A DNA stretch of 64,000 bases from Labia minor (GCA_963082975.1 OY720345.1:2369001-2433000), one strand, 5' to 3'. Positions 10,228 to 22,458 are shown, counted from the first letter of the stretch. The notes: generated by a model from the sequence alone, not told the origin. Made by a program: numbers and translations.

Positions 10228-11002
10228 TAAGGTGAGGCAGAAAAACCTATCCGATTTCGAAACGTTATAAAATTAAAACCACTCAGTTTGCCAAAAAAAA
10301 AAAAAAGGAATTTCTTCAATTGCCCGAGTAATTTCCCTTCGTAAAGCAAGAATGGTCCTTGGTCGATGCTGGTAAACCTTCAATTTGAGGTAAACTCAAA
10401 GGAAGAAGTCACATGGAGTGAGATCCGGTGAGCGCGGCGCGGCGGCCAGCCAGCCAGCCAAGATCACCTCTCAGAGAAATGAGGCGACCTGGAAACATTT
10501 CTCTGAGAATGTCCATTGATCGTCGCGATGTGTGGGCGGTTGCACCATCCTGTTGAAATCACACATTTTCCACTCGATTTTCTTCCATTTTGAGTCGAAG
10601 AAAATTTTCCAGCATGAAACACACAATGACCGTTACGGTTTGCCCATTTTCTTCAAAAAAGTAAGGCCCCCAGACGCCTAGGCGGGAAAGAGCACACCAC
10701 ACACAGTCACTTTTGGGGTATGGAGGGGTTCCTGATGGATTTCCCGAGGATTTTAGTCACTCCAATATCGAAAATTCTGCCTGTGGAAATGACGGTGAAA
10801 GTCATGGAAAGCTACCGCAAGCGCCTAAATCAGTGTATCCGCTCCCAAGGACGACATTTGAGTGATGTGCTTTTCAAAACTTAAATTTAATAATGCCATA
10901 AAATTTGCGATATGTTAATAAAAGAAATTTTTTGACAAGCTGAGTGAGTGGTTTTAATTTTATAACGTTTCGAAATCGGATAGGTTTTTCTGCCCCACAC
11001 TG
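10228..11002. mobile_element. Rearranged Tc1/mariner element with long TIRs
   Basis: The outer ends are inverted copies: GGCAGAAAAACCTATCCGAT and about 30 more bases are perfectly repeated in inverse orientation at the other end (about 49 bp in all), with TA on both sides (10226-10227 and 11003-11004). The 775-bp body is derived from a mariner-like transposase but cannot code for one. Confidence 0.85.
10300..10890 (-). pseudogene. Mariner-like transposase pseudogene, partly inverted
   Basis: On the minus strand, from about 10790 down to 10300, the reading gives, with stops and frame changes, a run ending in SPDLTPCDFFL then VY and RPRTI: the catalytic C-terminal half of a Tc1/mariner superfamily transposase. 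The extreme C terminus (YRKRLNQCIRSQGRHLSDVL, about 10810-10870) reads on the PLUS strand instead. So the last exon-like segment is inverted relative to the rest, and the N-terminal DNA-binding part is missing. Dead copy. Confidence 0.75.
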
Positions 11003-11004
11003 TA

Positions 11005-12155
11005 CTTTAGAAGTCTTTTTTCTTCCCATTTCATGTTTTCATTGATCCTTTGAATGTAAACAAAAAACTTAAATGAAACCTTAATATGTAATTAAGAAGA
11101 TCATATTCTAGATTATTCTAGATTATTATTTTATTATTATATATGATATGATTTAATGAAAATTTGATAGCGTTTATTTAATTTAATAAAGTATAATTTA
11201 AGCGATTATTTAATATCTAATTACATAATTGTTAATTCTCTTCATAGGACAACATTGGATTTGTTTTTGGCCGTCATGTACCAATAAGATCTTTTATTGA
11301 CATCCTCTTGAGATCAACACACAAATAATGTTATTAAGATTGAGATTGAACCATTCTCCCTTTTGGTTGGCTCCATTTCAATAAGAGTGGAATTGACAAA
11401 GGTTGCTCGCTCCATTTACTGTTGCATTTCACGTGCAAAGTAACCGAATCTACCTTCATTAGGAGAGCTCGATAGAGAAACCAACCCTTCCTCTATATCG
11501 ACTGTTAATATCTGCCTAGTTACTTGTTTGTCTCCAGCAAATAGGAATGCGACACGACGATAGGTGAACACCCCAACTCCCACCCCCTCCTTCACTCTTC
11601 CACTTAACTAACGGAGACTTTAAAGATACGCCCTCCAAGCAAATAGCAAGCAAACTATCTTGATGATGATAATCAATGTCATTCACAATTATTGCCATAC
11701 AATTTGCTATTAAACAAAAATAGATTTACTATCAGCTTTTATAAATTATATTATAATTCGAAATTCATTAACATTTATAAAATAATAACGATAAATTATT
11801 TTAGTTGATTTATATATTTATAAAGAAGTGGGGGGGGGGGATCCCTTATGCGTAAAAATGGTTCCTTTAGGCATAAATGGTAGCACATCTGGACTGTTTT
11901 ACCATGAATTCACAGTCTGATCCTTGTATTTGAAATATTGACTGAGTGGTCCACGATTTCAAAATTACAATGAATTTCCATTATTGGTTCTATTCTCAGG
12001 AGTGTTAAAGAAAGTTTTTAGAGTGAAAGGCAAATATATGAAATAGTAAAGTAGAGAGATATGTAGTAAAATAATAAATTAATCACATATCATTAATAAA
12101 ACCTTTTCTCGTGAGCTTTTATATACAAACATATACGAGTATATATATATTTATA
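11005..12155. other. Non-coding, with a GC-richer island
   Basis: AT-rich DNA with a less AT-rich island at about 11330-11660. I find no splice-bounded exon or recognisable protein in either direction there. A G10 run lies at about 11830. Confidence 0.5.
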
Positions 12156-12157
12156 TA

Positions 12158-13325
12158 CAGTCAACCCTCCTATAACGCGATGAGTGCGTATCGTGTGTGG
12201 TTTAAGAAACTCAGAATTAGTATAAATCACATCATTCGTACCGTGTTATATGGAGACCAATAAATAGAAAAGACAAGATAAATTATAAATTATTTTTATT
12301 GAATTGAAGCGTTCACATATAAAGAAATGTGATAAAAAAAAATTAGAAATAAAATAAAGTAAATAAAAAAAACTAATAAATAAGACTTTTGTAAAATTTT
12401 AACACTCATTCATCCTCGATGTCAGTCAGTTATGAGTCGCCTAACTTGTCTTCTTTGAATGGGCAAAATGTTCTCCTCACTTGGTTCATCTTCACATTGG
12501 TTTTCGATTGTAGCTTTTTTTTTATAACTCCACTAAAACCTAAGCAATTTCTTAACTCTGTTTTAAACTTTGCGCTGCGCACCGTGAAATGATCCGTTTG
12601 AATGAAATCAATTTCTAATTCTTTAGCCAAATTTAGCCCTTTTTTCACATCTTGTAAATCGAGATTTGGCACTTATTCGTTTACCAATGTATTTGTGAGG
12701 TGTCTGCATCCATTAATTCCATCCGTTCTTCTTCATCGAATCTAAAGTTTCATCCCCGAGTAGTACATAGTTTTGATACATCCTCATGGTTTACTGCAAA
12801 TTCTTCATCGCTTAAATTTCTGTAACTAGGAGGGGAATTGTAGTATCATCTTGTATTGCTTAAACCATTTGATGTAAAACGCATTAAGTGTTGATGGTTT
12901 AATTTCAGCGCAAGTCGATGACACAGTTCTAATCTAGCCAAAAATATAATAGAAAATTCCATCCACACTTGAGTAAGAGTTTTATTTTCACTATTTTCTA
13001 ATCTGTCGAAAATGGTTTGGAAAAGTTGGCGTGTGTAGAACATTTTTAAAGTTTGAATGACTCGTTGGTCCAAAGGTTGTATTAATGACGTGCAGTTAGT
13101 AGGAAGGAAGACATTTTTCACAATTGGATGATCTAGTTCTATGTTCTGGCAATAAGCGTTATCAAGAACCAATAAAAATTTGAAATACAATTTTTTTTTT
13201 CTGCTCTTGAACGGAAACCTCGCTGCAAGAGTACCGCGTTATAGGAGGGATGTCGCAATTTCAACTCAAAGTTAACAATGGAAACCACGTTCTGAGAGTA
13301 GGAGTAGTTATAGGAGGGTTAACTG
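12158..13325 (-). mobile_element. Pogo/Tigger-like DNA transposon
   Basis: Terminal inverted repeats CAGTCAACCCTCCTATAAC (left) and its near-perfect inverse at 13307-13325 (one mismatch). Left flank is TA (12156-12157), the expected target; the right flank is TT, probably a mutated TA. It encloses a DDE_1-type transposase remnant. At 1168 bp it is shorter than a full element. Confidence 0.8.
12430..13190 (-). pseudogene. Pogo/jerky-type (DDE_1) transposase remnant
   Basis: The 13190-12846 part contains LLVLDNAYCQ, then VFLPTNCTSLIQPLDQRVIQ, the second and third catalytic aspartate motifs of CENP-B/jerky/pogo transposases. An acid-rich linker with stops follows (about 12790-12680), then an open tail to 12430. 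The DNA-binding N terminus and first catalytic aspartate are missing. It resembles domesticated CENP-B-like proteins only in the way all pogo transposases do; frame breaks argue against function. Confidence 0.75.
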
Positions 13326-14456
13326 TTTATAACTTAATATTAAATAATTAATAGAAAATTAAGAAAAATAAAAGAGCAATATTAATGTTTCAATTTATCT
13401 ATAGAAAGTGAAATATAAAAATTAATTTAATTCATATCGATCATAAATGAAAAGAAAAATACTGTTTAATTAACGAACCAGTTAACTTATTTTTGGTATA
13501 ATTAATTATTTCACATAACAATTTACTTTTTCTAAATACTACAATCATATGGGAATAATCTTTATTTCTTTTTTTAAAAAAAAAATTGGATATTTTTTCT
13601 TCATAGTAGAGAACCTTCCAATATTTCTAAGATATTAAATGAACTTATTTAGTTATTAAACAATTTTAATAAATGGTATGAATAATTCTATTCAAACTTT
13701 ATTATATATATAAGTACTTGCAAAATCATTAAATTAAAGATTTAATTTAATCCCAAAACTCTCTTTAATAATAATAATAATAATAATAACAATAATAATA
13801 ATAATAATAATGAAATAAGAAAAGGAGTAGTAAACAAATAATCGAATGAAATTCATTTATAGCACTTAACATTTCACAAGAAATTTAATAAACATCGCTT
13901 AAGTATAATTGATAATTATTCTTGGGTTTTTTAAAAAATTCATTTTAATAATTTAATTTGTCATTTTTGTAGATTTTTTTGTAGATTTTAAAGATTGTAG
14001 AAAATTATTCGAATATATTGAAAAAATATTTATTCAAAATCTCATTTTTTATAAATCCATTCATAAAAGAAAAAAGTCTCTTATTGTGTAAATAATAATA
14101 ATTATATAATTTCAAGATTTGAATTTTAATAAAAAATGTTTTATTTTTAATTTTTAAAAATTTTTTTTTTTTTTTTTAATAAATAAAAAACAATACCTCC
14201 CTTACTATCGTCGGTCGGTAAAAAAAAACAAAAACAAATGACAAGGCACGAACGCAAAAGTCACATGAATTTAATAAAATAAAATATTCGTAATAATTTA
14301 GTTGTTAATTTATCTACATATATATTTAGTATATATTCTTGGTCCGTAACGTTTGGAAGTCAACAATCAAACCTTCCATTTTTTTTGACCACCACGTCTC
14401 AAACATGAGACTATGAAAACGAAGAAGAAAATATATATTAAATTTCGGAAAATAAA
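13326..14456. other. AT-rich non-coding, AAT microsatellite
   Basis: No gene seen. Holds an (AAT)n array at 13766-13811 with one interruption, and at 14198-14222 an isolated 5'-end fragment of the HINE-like family A (CTATCGTCGGTCGGTAA). Confidence 0.6.
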
Positions 14457-14460
14457 AACT

Positions 14461-14999
14461 AATTATATATTTTACCTTACCCACGGGTTTAATGGGTAAT
14501 TAAACGGTAAAGAAATAAAAGGCAATTTTATTTAAGAAAGAGTAAGAAATTTATTATGAGTTTGAAGATACAAATTCAATCATACATAGGGACACACTCC
14601 CGTCTAGTCTAAAATATCTCTCGTCACTGCTTACATCTAGTCATTACATCTCTAGTTGCTAGTCATGCTTTTTTTCTTTTATATCACCGAAATAAGGGAA
14701 GGAGAAAGGTAGGGGTGAGGGATGAAATGAAGAGTGGTCTTTCCCAGGCATATGTTGAAATTTCTCCTCAAAAGGGTCACTGCAACTGCAAACAATAAAC
14801 CACACTGCCCTCTCCTACAAAGAATATTTCATTTAACAAGTGCACCCTTGCAATTTTCAATTGAATGAGCCTTGCCATGTGTTTTACCTGCTAAATGCTA
14901 AGAACCTTAATTAATGTTCACATGTGGAAGTATGAACGTGACTAACATAACTTACTTATTCTTAATTGTAATGGACACATGTGGGAACTTGACATTATA
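14461..14999 (-). repeat. 3' LTR of gag-only element
   Basis: 539 bp, apparently identical to 17848-18386. Minus-strand start TATAATGTCAAG, end TATATAATT. It follows the purine tract AGGGGGTGGAGA (15000-15011). Confidence 0.9.
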
Positions 15000-15465
15000 T
15001 CTCCACCCCCTAAAGGAAATTTGTGTAACAAATTGTCTAGTGGGTGAAGTTAATGTGTCCATTTGCAGGGAGAATTATACATTCCTTTTTAAAGAATTTA
15101 ATTTTTCATTGTTTTTCACTTAATCACTATTTTGTTTTTTTTTTTTTATATATAATTATTAAACACAATGTTTTCACTTAAGTATCTTGCACAAAAATTA
15201 TTATTTAATATCACTGCACTGAACACAACACATTTTTCACATAACAAAAATAACAAAAACATCAATTAAAAAAAAAAATTTTTTATTTCTTATAAATTTA
15301 AGCAAATTGTTTTTATTTTTATTTTTTTTTTATTAATTACTAAATCAAATTTATTCGGACTACCATTGTGGTCGGTGGATAAGGAAAAGTAATTTATAAC
15401 AATTAATATAATTTCGTACTCTTTCTAATTATTATGGTACCTCCTAAAACTAATAGGAAAAAAAC

Positions 15466-17130
15466 TTATATAATAATATTCGAAAAAAAAATGTATACAA
15501 TTTTAAATTTAAATTTTGTCCACACCCGTTTTAAATGATATTTCCATTTCATTGATATCTTTCTCCTTATTTTATTAATGTGTGGAGAAAGTGACGGGGC
15601 TATTTGCCATGATCTAATATAGTTTACTAATACAATATGATATTTAATTTTACAAACAACTACTAATTGATTTCTATAAAAAAACTTGGGACGGGTGCCT
15701 TCCTTTGAATGTCTCGAACTAATATTATTCACATTATTTATACTTTGATCAATATTATCAATTTTAATTTCATTTTGAATTAATGTTGGGAAATTAGAAA
15801 CTGTATTAGGGGATGACGGAAAATTATGTTTATTAATTTCGTTATACGTAGATTCATGAGATCGCTTTTTATTTTCTATAAATCTTAGATTAATTTCTTC
15901 TGGTTTTGAAATTGTTTGGTCAAGATTGATCTTATTTATTTCTATATATTCACGTTCATTTGGAGTTAATGGAGGGGGTGTTGGAGATGGAGTGTTCTTT
16001 GGAGGATAATGATCGAATTCAGGAGTCTTTTCTCTTATAAGTTCTGGACAAGGTAACGTATCAATAGAATTATATTCACAAGGAGATAACACAGGTGTAT
16101 CCGCATCATATGATTGAGCAATTTTCTCAAGAGCATTGAATTGAATAGGTGGGGAGGGTGGAGGTGAAGAATAGAGTGAGATTTGAGATTTTTCTGAGAG
16201 AGAATTATCCATATTATTGTGTAAGGAATTTTCTTCCAATTCCTTTTTAATTAATTTCTTGGTTTCTGTAATTTGAGGTGGATCTTCTAAATTGATTAAT
16301 TCTGCATGAGGTTTTATACTTTGTTCTTTAGAACATTTATATAAAAATTCTTTATTTGAATTCATTGTTTCATCATTGTTAATATTTTTATCATTAATAT
16401 GTTTAGAGGGCAAAATATTTTCTGATATTCTATTTTTTGGTAATAAATTAGAAGAATGTAATGATTTTAAAATTGATTTTTCTTGTATTAATTTATTCAT
16501 TGGTAAAGTTATATCAATTGAAGATAATTTATGATTGTTTATTGTATTTTTTTCATTAATATCACTTGGTTCTTTTTTAACTTCAATATTATATTCAAAA
16601 TTTAATTTGTTCTGGTCAAGGAATTGTCCATTATCAATTTTATTTTTCTTATAATTGTTTGAATTTAATATTGTTGATTTATTTTCAAAAGAGGCAAATT
16701 TTTTAATCATATCTGGTTCATTTAGCCAATCATTAGTTTTTTGTTTTTTATAATCCGCCGAATTGTGGTAGCGGGGAGGGGGGTGGTAATTTTGATAATT
16801 ATTAGAATGAGAGCGATTTCTGGGAATGAATTGTCTATTGTAATTTGAATCGTAGAGATTACTCTCGCTTTTTGTTTCGCGAAATATGTCCCTAAGATCC
16901 CTTCTCAAATTCTCCCAGGTGGTTAGACTTACGTGGGTCAGCATTTCATTGGCACTGCCCTGAATTTTGTCTCTAACGTACCTGAGGAAAAATTCGTGCT
17001 GGTCATAAGGAAATGTACTATATATTTTATCAACCGTATTAATAAATCTTTGGAGTACGTTTGACTCGCCCTTAAAGATAGGAATACATTGTAACAAATG
17101 ATCTGTATTCATTTTCATCATTAATTTCAT
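15466..17130 (-). CDS. Gag-like protein with proline-rich region
   Basis: 554 residues, single open frame. Residues about 12-105 (CIPIFKGESNVLQRFINTVD ... TWENLRRDLRDIF) resemble the capsid-type gag of gypsy elements. The middle is low-complexity, rich in N, K and S. Two proline-rich clusters (SSPPPSPP near 329 and TPSPTPPPLTP near 393) could recruit SH3/WW-type partners, but that is speculative. No zinc knuckle, protease or RT is present. The final ~75 residues are basic and hydrophobic and look like read-through into former pol or UTR sequence. Other Mets lie close to the start (residues 4, 5 and 7), so the exact start is uncertain. Expected role: particle formation on its own RNA, with enzymes supplied in trans. 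Confidence 0.65.
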   Translation of the reverse strand: MKLMMKMNTDHLLQCIPIFKGESNVLQRFINTVDKIYSTFPYDQHEFFLRYVRDKIQGSANEMLTHVSLTTWENLRRDLRDIFRETKSESNLYDSNYNRQFIPRNRSHSNNYQNYHPPPRYHNSADYKKQKTNDWLNEPDMIKKFASFENKSTILNSNNYKKNKIDNGQFLDQNKLNFEYNIEVKKEPSDINEKNTINNHKLSSIDITLPMNKLIQEKSILKSLHSSNLLPKNRISENILPSKHINDKNINNDETMNSNKEFLYKCSKEQSIKPHAELINLEDPPQITETKKLIKKELEENSLHNNMDNSLSEKSQISLYSSPPPSPPIQFNALEKIAQSYDADTPVLSPCEYNSIDTLPCPELIREKTPEFDHYPPKNTPSPTPPPLTPNEREYIEINKINLDQTISKPEEINLRFIENKKRSHESTYNEINKHNFPSSPNTVSNFPTLIQNEIKIDNIDQSINNVNNISSRHSKEGTRPKFFYRNQLVVVCKIKYHIVLVNYIRSWQIAPSLSPHINKIRRKISMKWKYHLKRVWTKFKFKIVYIFFSNIII

Positions 17131-17149
17131 TTTTCAATTACTTTATTTA

Positions 17150-17520
17150 TTGTATTATTTAATTTTATTATTATTATTTTACGTTGATTATTATTATTTT
17201 ATTTTGATTATTATTATTTTATTTCGATTATTTTTTTTTATTTTGATTATTATTTTATTTTAATTATTATTATTTTATTATTATTAATTTTAATTCATTT
17301 TATTATTTTATTTTTTTATTTTAATTAATTTATTTATTTATTTTTCATAAAATTTTATTTATTTTAATTTATGTTAGAAATTTTGTTTAATTGTTAAAAT
17401 ATTTATTTTAATATTGATTTATATATTTTTTTTTTATGTTAGAAAATTTATTTAATTGTTAAGGTATTTTATTTTAAAATTTATTTATTATATTTTTATG
17501 TTAAATTTATGGTATGACTG
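17150..17520. repeat. AT tandem repeats in element leader
   Basis: The leader between primer site and gag-like ORF contains imperfect tandem units of GATTATTATTATTTTATTTT type (17158-17290), then two or three ~70-bp units around TTTATGTTAGAAA...AATTGTTAA (17365-17510). Confidence 0.6.
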
Positions 17521-17822
17521 TTTGTATAGCTCACGATTTTTCTTTCTTCTTTCTTGTTGACTGCGCCCTTCGGATAAGTATTATCCTAGTATTTGTAGAT
17601 GACCCGGGATGATTTGCTCGTACCGTTCCTCGTTAAGGCAATGGACGTCGCTTTCCTCGGTGTCGTGTAGTCGTGGTAGCTCGTAGGTTTGTAGTGGCTG
17701 CTGCTTCTTGGTTGCTGAAGACGATGTTCAGACTCCGTCGATTGCTCAGGAGATGAAGCAGGAATTTAATCACCGTTCGCGATAAAAACTTTAAAAAGTT
17801 GCCGTTTGTATTTATAAACGTT

Positions 17823-17848
17823 CGCGAAATCCTACCGACTGTGCGCCA
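17823..17848 (-). promoter_or_regulatory. tRNA primer-binding site
   Basis: Minus strand reads TGGCGCACAGTCGGTAGGA right after the 5' LTR. TGGCGC...AGTCGG..AGGA fits the 3' end of insect tRNA-Ser apart from a CA insertion, a usage known for gypsy/17.6-type elements. Confidence 0.65.
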
Positions 17849-18386
17849 ATTATATATTTTACCTTACCCACGGGTTTAATGGGTAATTAAACGGTAAAGA
17901 AATAAAAGGCAATTTTATTTAAGAAAGAGTAAGAAATTTATTATGAGTTTGAAGATACAAATTCAATCATACATAGGGACACACTCCCGTCTAGTCTAAA
18001 ATATCTCTCGTCACTGCTTACATCTAGTCATTACATCTCTAGTTGCTAGTCATGCTTTTTTTCTTTTATATCACCGAAATAAGGGAAGGAGAAAGGTAGG
18101 GGTGAGGGATGAAATGAAGAGTGGTCTTTCCCAGGCATATGTTGAAATTTCTCCTCAAAAGGGTCACTGCAACTGCAAACAATAAACCACACTGCCCTCT
18201 CCTACAAAGAATATTTCATTTAACAAGTGCACCCTTGCAATTTTCAATTGAATGAGCCTTGCCATGTGTTTTACCTGCTAAATGCTAAGAACCTTAATTA
18301 ATGTTCACATGTGGAAGTATGAACGTGACTAACATAACTTACTTATTCTTAATTGTAATGGACACATGTGGGAACTTGACATTATA
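17848..18386 (-). repeat. 5' LTR of gag-only element
   Basis: 539-bp copy apparently identical to the 3' LTR; followed by AACT, the target duplication. Confidence 0.9.
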
Positions 18387-18740
18387 AACTTTAAATATAA
18401 AAATTGTTAGCTCGTATCTCAATAATTTTCGTTTCATTGCATATTAAATTTTAGTGACTTAAAAAAAATAATATAACGTATATTTTATTTTATAATTCAT
18501 TCACTTGATTTTTCGTCTCCAAGCTTAAATATTTTAGATGTATCACAAAAATAAATTTATTTATATCTGTAATTATTAATTTTTTATATTTTTTTTATTT
18601 TTGGCCTTTTTTTAATATTCACAAGTTATTATTTTTTTTTTGTTTTAATTAGAAAAGATTTTAGTTCATAATTTAAACAAAAATTAAACAAAAGAAAAAT
18701 GTAATTAATGTTTTCTATAAAAATAAAATTTGTTTCTTTG

Positions 18741-19087
18741 ATTCCACTCGACTATCTCGCAAATTTGAATTGATTTATTTGAAGTCAAAATTTTAAAAAA
18801 TTAATTCCGGTACTTTCAGCAATTCAATCAAGCTGAAATTCTATATATAACAGTTTTATACAATCTTTAATCATATGAAAAATTATCAAACATATATCTT
18901 TATTTTTACGATCACTTTAGAGGAAAAAAAATTCAAAACGTAGGTAATGACACTCTTCCGGTTGAGCTACATTTCTCAAAAGTTGATAGAAAACTACGAA
19001 TTTTGAATAATTCCTGTGTACAAAATTTCATGATTCTACCTGAAATCGTTTTTGAGAATCTTGTCTACACACACACACACACAGACA
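18741..19087 (-). repeat. HINE-like repeat family B, partial
   Basis: Begins ATTCCACTCGACTATCTCGC (subterminal repeat, hairpin worn) and runs through shared segments (TTCAGC..TTCAATCAAGCTGAAATT, then AAAACGTAGGTAATGACACT) to a CA microsatellite plus GACATG, where it is cut off. Homologous to 46347-46943. Confidence 0.75.
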
Positions 19088-19929
19088 TGATTTAATGAAC
19101 AATGTGCATCATATATGTCTATTTTAAGGTTTGTCAAAAAATCGTTTCATTATTGTAGTGATTATTATATTCAATATTTAATTCAACAGTAATCATGTGT
19201 CCCGTAAAAAGTTTAGGATAACAATAAAATGATATTGTAGTATTTGGTTAGGCCGCGGATTGCTCAACCTTATCTTAAATAATATACTTACAATTTGTAT
19301 GTAAGTAAATATTTAGATTTCAATTTCCCTTGATGAAGATATCATTAAAAAAAAATTATATAATATTGGTCTTTATTATACTTATTTTGTGAACTTAGAT
19401 CAAATCTTAAATATTTTACATTTAATAGTAATATATGATATTATTGAATCAATAGAATATTAAACATATTTACTTGTATTGTATTATTTCATAGATAGAC
19501 CACTTGTTGTTGTTGTTGTTGATTGAATGACAATTTAGTAAATGTCACTTTTATTGCTTTCATTTCATTAATTACTCAATTCGTTTGTAGTACTAGCGCT
19601 CAAGGGTTCGAAGATTAGAAAGAATCAGCGTGTGAAAATGGAAAGCAAAAGTTGAGTTGAATTTAAACTTATTTTATTATTTTTGTTAATTAAAATTTAT
19701 AAATCAATATTTATTAAATCATAATATAAGGAAATGTATATTAGAATGAAAAATTATTTTTTATAAATTGGAATTCATTCTCAAATTACGTTTCATATAA
19801 TGAATCAGGATAATTTTCTTGATTTGATGCTAAGCATTCAGAAAGATGAACTTTAAAAGGCTAAAAAAAATTTATAAATTATTATATATATGCTAGTTGC
19901 GAAAGTTGATATTTGTTATTATGTGGACT

Positions 19930-20568
19930 CTTGAATTAGATACTTAGGTTCTTTAATAAAGAAGGATAATAATATTCGAGAAGAGCTTAAAGCGAGGTTG
20001 CAATCGGGAAGCGCCTGTTATCATGCAATAAAGTGGCTTATCGCATCAAAATTATTATCAAATGGGATAAAAATTAAAATATAGAAAACAATTATTTTAC
20101 CGGTTGTATTATATGGGTGTGAGGCATGGTCTATGACCTTAGGAGACGAGAGTAGATTTAGAGTATTTGAGAATAGATTCTACGAAGCATTCATTCATGG
20201 GCCAAAGAAAGATGAGTTGCACCGGCGAATGGCGTAGACTGTATAACGAGAAATTGCATGACCTCTATGCGTCGCCAGATATAGTTAGAATTATAAAATC
20301 GAGAAGGCTGACATGGGCAGGGCATGTGGCTAGAATGGGAGAGGAAAGAATGGCGAAAAATATATTGGTGGGGAGACCAAGTGGGAAACGACCTTATGGA
20401 AGACCAAGGACGCGTTGGGTGGATAATGTAGGAAAGGTCGTGAGAGTGGAGATGGGAGAGGGTAGGGTTTGGAGGGTTGTGGCTCAGCATATAGGGATAC
20501 TTGGAGAAGTGTGGTTGCTGCGGCCAAGAACTTTCGAGTTCCGTAGAGCCATCGTGATAGATAGTTGA
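19930..20568 (+). pseudogene. Non-LTR retrotransposon RT fragment (3' end)
   Basis: With frame breaks the stretch reads YLGSLIKKDNNI, then LPVVLYGCEAWSM, then LYASPDIVRIIKSRRLTWAG and HVARMGEERMAK, the conserved post-RT segment of endonuclease/RT non-LTR elements. The longest open piece is 20167-20568. RT catalytic YADD and the endonuclease lie upstream and are missing: a usual 5'-truncated copy. The 3' tail AACTTTCGAGTTCCGTAGAG (20527-20546) recurs at 28628 and, inverted, at 52025. The copy is dead. Confidence 0.85.
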
Positions 20569-20683
20569 CTGACTCTTGAATGAACATAATCTAGAATCTA
20601 GAATACATAAATATTTTATTGAAGTATATATATATTATAATATTTTGTATAAGTATATGTAAATTATCACAATAAAAATAAAT

Positions 20684-21073
20684 CTGGAGTGTCTCCACTC
20701 AACTATCTCGAAAATTTGAATTGGATTAATTAATTAATTAAAAATTTAAATTTACAGTATAATTCTGTTATTCAATTATATTATATATTAAACTTATATA
20801 AAACTTTTACCTTCATTTTCAAGTCAAAATTTAAAAATTTAAAAATTAATTCGTGTGTTTGGCTTTTTGTTGATGACACCACGTCACTTGCTGGGGCGTG
20901 ATTGGCAGTCAACGTGTTAAGAAATTTAAAAAATTATTTCCGGTACTTTCAGAGAATCAAACAAGCTGAAATTTTATACCAATAGCAGTTTTATACAATT
21001 TTTATTCATGTGTGGTATCTTTATTTATTTTCGTGATGATCGATCGCAATACTATCTCTGACGAGATAGTAAA
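20684..21073 (-). repeat. HINE-like repeat family B, internally deleted
   Basis: Complete at both ends: the terminal hairpin GGAGTGTCTCCACTC with subterminal ACTATCTCG on the left, and GCAATACTATCTCTGACGAG plus ATAGTA on the right. The microsatellite and much of the core are deleted. Confidence 0.8.
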
Positions 21074-22458
21074 AAACACAATAACCCACAATAACTAATT
21101 ATTATCTTGATAAAGAAGTAATTTCTTTTGTCACAGGTTCATCAAAATATCTTAAAATTATTTTATTATCAAGTTGAATGGAAATTGAATGAGAAGTAAA
21201 ATGAATATAATAAGAAAAAGAGTGATGATGAAAAGAATGGTATTCCCCACAGTTAGTGAAGTTATTAAAAGACAACTCAACAGAGAAAATAAAACAATAA
21301 TTTGACAAAAGGCAAAAGGGAACAAATTATAATTAACCAATGGGAAAATAAAGATGCTTTTAATCGAAACAAAGAAACGTTGATAAATTTATATTCATTT
21401 ATGGATTGAGTTAATATTTATACTTATAAATAAAACTTTCAGAATAATTTAGTCATTGTTTTTAATTTTCTAGATTAAATATAATTATAAATTGTAGGTA
21501 ATTTTTTTATATGAAAATTAAAATATTAAATTTCAATTTCAATTAAGAGTAAGGAGATACATAAGTAACAAACAGTTTTTTTTTTATATATATACTCGAA
21601 TAGAAATTAACGTAGTCAGGAGTGGAGAAAATTATTTCCTTATTAGAATTTGTTTTTTGTTTTTTGTTTTTTTTTTATTACTTTTTAGATCTTATTAGTG
21701 TAAAGAGGTAAAAGGAAGTGAATTATATCAGAAAATCCTCTTTCATGGCTACTAGGAAATAAAAAAGTTTCAATAAAGAAAAAAGAATTAAAACAATTTT
21801 GAAGAAAAAAAAGTTTGAGCCTTTGTTTCACTTCAGGAATGTTTGTAAGCTTGAAGGCTTGTCAAGCCCAAATGACCAGCTGCACTCTTGCAAAAATGTG
21901 CTCTCCATTCAAGTCGCATGATTAATCGTAGAGGGGATTCTTTTATGATCGCCACTTCACATTCACTCACATTCGACTTAATCAAAAAAATATATTAAAA
22001 AAAAAATATAATTCATTTTCATTTGAAATAATTTCAAAAAATTAAACTCCGGGCAAGAAAGAAAGAAAAAAATGTTTTCATACTATAGTCTAGGTTATTT
22101 TTTTATAGAGCCTTTTCCTAGACAAAAAATAAAAAATAAAAATAATTAATAATAATTCATTTACATTTTGAAATTGTAATATTAAAAATAGTTAATAGCG
22201 TAATGATAAAAAAACAACAACATTGCATAGATAATTACGACCTTATGTTATGAGAAAAACAACATAGATTTGTATTTGTCTCTATTTGGCTAATAAATAT
22301 ACTTTTTAAACTAAAACTAACTAAAAAATGTTTTCATACATTTTTTATAAAAATATTGTAGGTATATACTTACAAATAAATACACAAATATTGTTACATT
22401 ATAGAATAAATTATAGATAAATTAATCTAAGCTATAAAATTTAAAAATCGCCAATAAC
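21074..22458. other. AT-rich non-coding region
   Basis: No supported gene. Short T, A and TA runs; a slightly GC-richer patch at 21815-21970 gives no recognisable product. Confidence 0.6.

Larger units (their letters stand above)
14461..18386 (-). mobile_element. Non-autonomous gag-only LTR retrotransposon
   Basis: Two 539-bp LTRs (14461-14999 and 17848-18386) look identical, and AACT flanks both ends (14457-14460 and 18387-18390): a 4-bp target duplication, as in gypsy/errantivirus-type elements. On the minus strand the 5' LTR is followed by TGGCGC... (a tRNA-type primer site), one 554-residue ORF, and a purine tract AGGGGGTGGAGA before the 3' LTR. The 3926 bp contain no protease, RT, integrase or envelope reading frame. 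Recent insertion that must have used another element's enzymes. Confidence 0.88.

Noticed and set aside
13766..13811. Regular repeats that might suggest a CRISPR-like array
   Set aside because: A simple AAT microsatellite; there are no spacers and the DNA is eukaryotic.
15466..17130. Whether the gag-only element hides an envelope or pol remnant
   Set aside because: I looked for YxDD, DSG/DTG, HHCC and a signal peptide or transmembrane pair in the element and saw none.
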